Assembly (NCBI RefSeq): GCF_000744815.1
Contig: NZ_JQMQ01000005.1
Span: forward strand, 2,364,055 to 2,428,054
Source: Phaeacidiphilus oryzae TH49
GTDB taxonomy: Bacteria > Actinomycetota > Actinomycetes > Streptomycetales > Streptomycetaceae
DNA: 64,000 nt
Reading direction: 5' to 3'
The translations under genes and the position numbers were made by a program. The first letter of the stretch is position 1; every line of letters starts with the position of its first letter. The notes beneath the pieces are model-generated. The model worked only from the letters and a program-made list of their open reading frames with translations, ran no database searches and had not been told where the DNA came from. Below, one piece after another: positions 63,985 to 64,000 of this stretch.

Positions 63985-64000
63985 AGGGTCGCATCCCCGG

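Overview
The window is a single very GC-rich stretch (third codon positions almost all G or C) of actinobacterial core chromosome. Gene content and order point to Streptomyces or a close relative such as Kitasatospora or Streptacidiphilus: amtB-glnB-glnD beside nsdA, ftsY/smc, mutM-rnc-rpmF, hupS, leuCD/ndgR, two tandem conservons and cimA/ilvE. I see no phage, insertion sequence, CRISPR array or plasmid functions. The assignment rests on remembered gene order and motifs, not on a search.

Layout. 1-3.8 kb: nitrogen operon amtB-glnB-glnD (leftward; glnD runs off the left edge), with a GlnR-like box upstream. 3.8-7.0 kb: the developmental repressor gene nsdA, divergent from a DNA primase/polymerase-like gene. 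7.1-16.3 kb: ftsY, a secreted penicillin-acylase family enzyme, smc, a small coiled-coil protein and acylphosphatase. 16.4-20.4 kb (rightward): a CAP-domain protein, a frameshifted membrane protein and a polysaccharide deacetylase-glycosyltransferase fusion. 20.4-29.6 kb (leftward): mutM, rnc, rpmF, a YceD-like gene, a DivIVA-like protein, coaD, rsmD, recG and a DAK/FakA-like kinase. 29.7-40 kb: rpmB, thiD, pfkA, thiL, an Lrp-type ligand-binding protein, a DUF3515 protein, ddl, gpsA, a PlsC-like gene, cofC and hupS. 40-46 kb: leuCD, ndgR, an ABC pair and three tRNAs. 46-49 kb: gltX, an FAH-family hydrolase and a repeat-containing micro-protein. 49-61 kb: two tandem conservons (cvnA-B-C-D twice). 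61-64 kb: cimA and ilvE.

How the genes work together. PII, AmtB and GlnD form the nitrogen-sensing relay. leuCD, cimA and ilvE make branched-chain amino acids, with NdgR next to leuC and a likely isoleucine-codon attenuator in front of cimA. The conservons encode membrane sensor kinase / roadblock / DUF742 / GTPase modules.

Most notable observations: (i) a dispersed palindromic repeat that usually lies between genes, one arm of which is read in frame inside the SMC hinge; (ii) a 465-bp tract shared by the two conservons with one mismatch, as expected from gene conversion; (iii) the cimA leader peptide and terminator; (iv) a cold-shock-like domain fused to CofC that appears to have its own leaderless promoter; (v) two apparent one-base frameshifts (17.88 kb and the 5' end of ddl).
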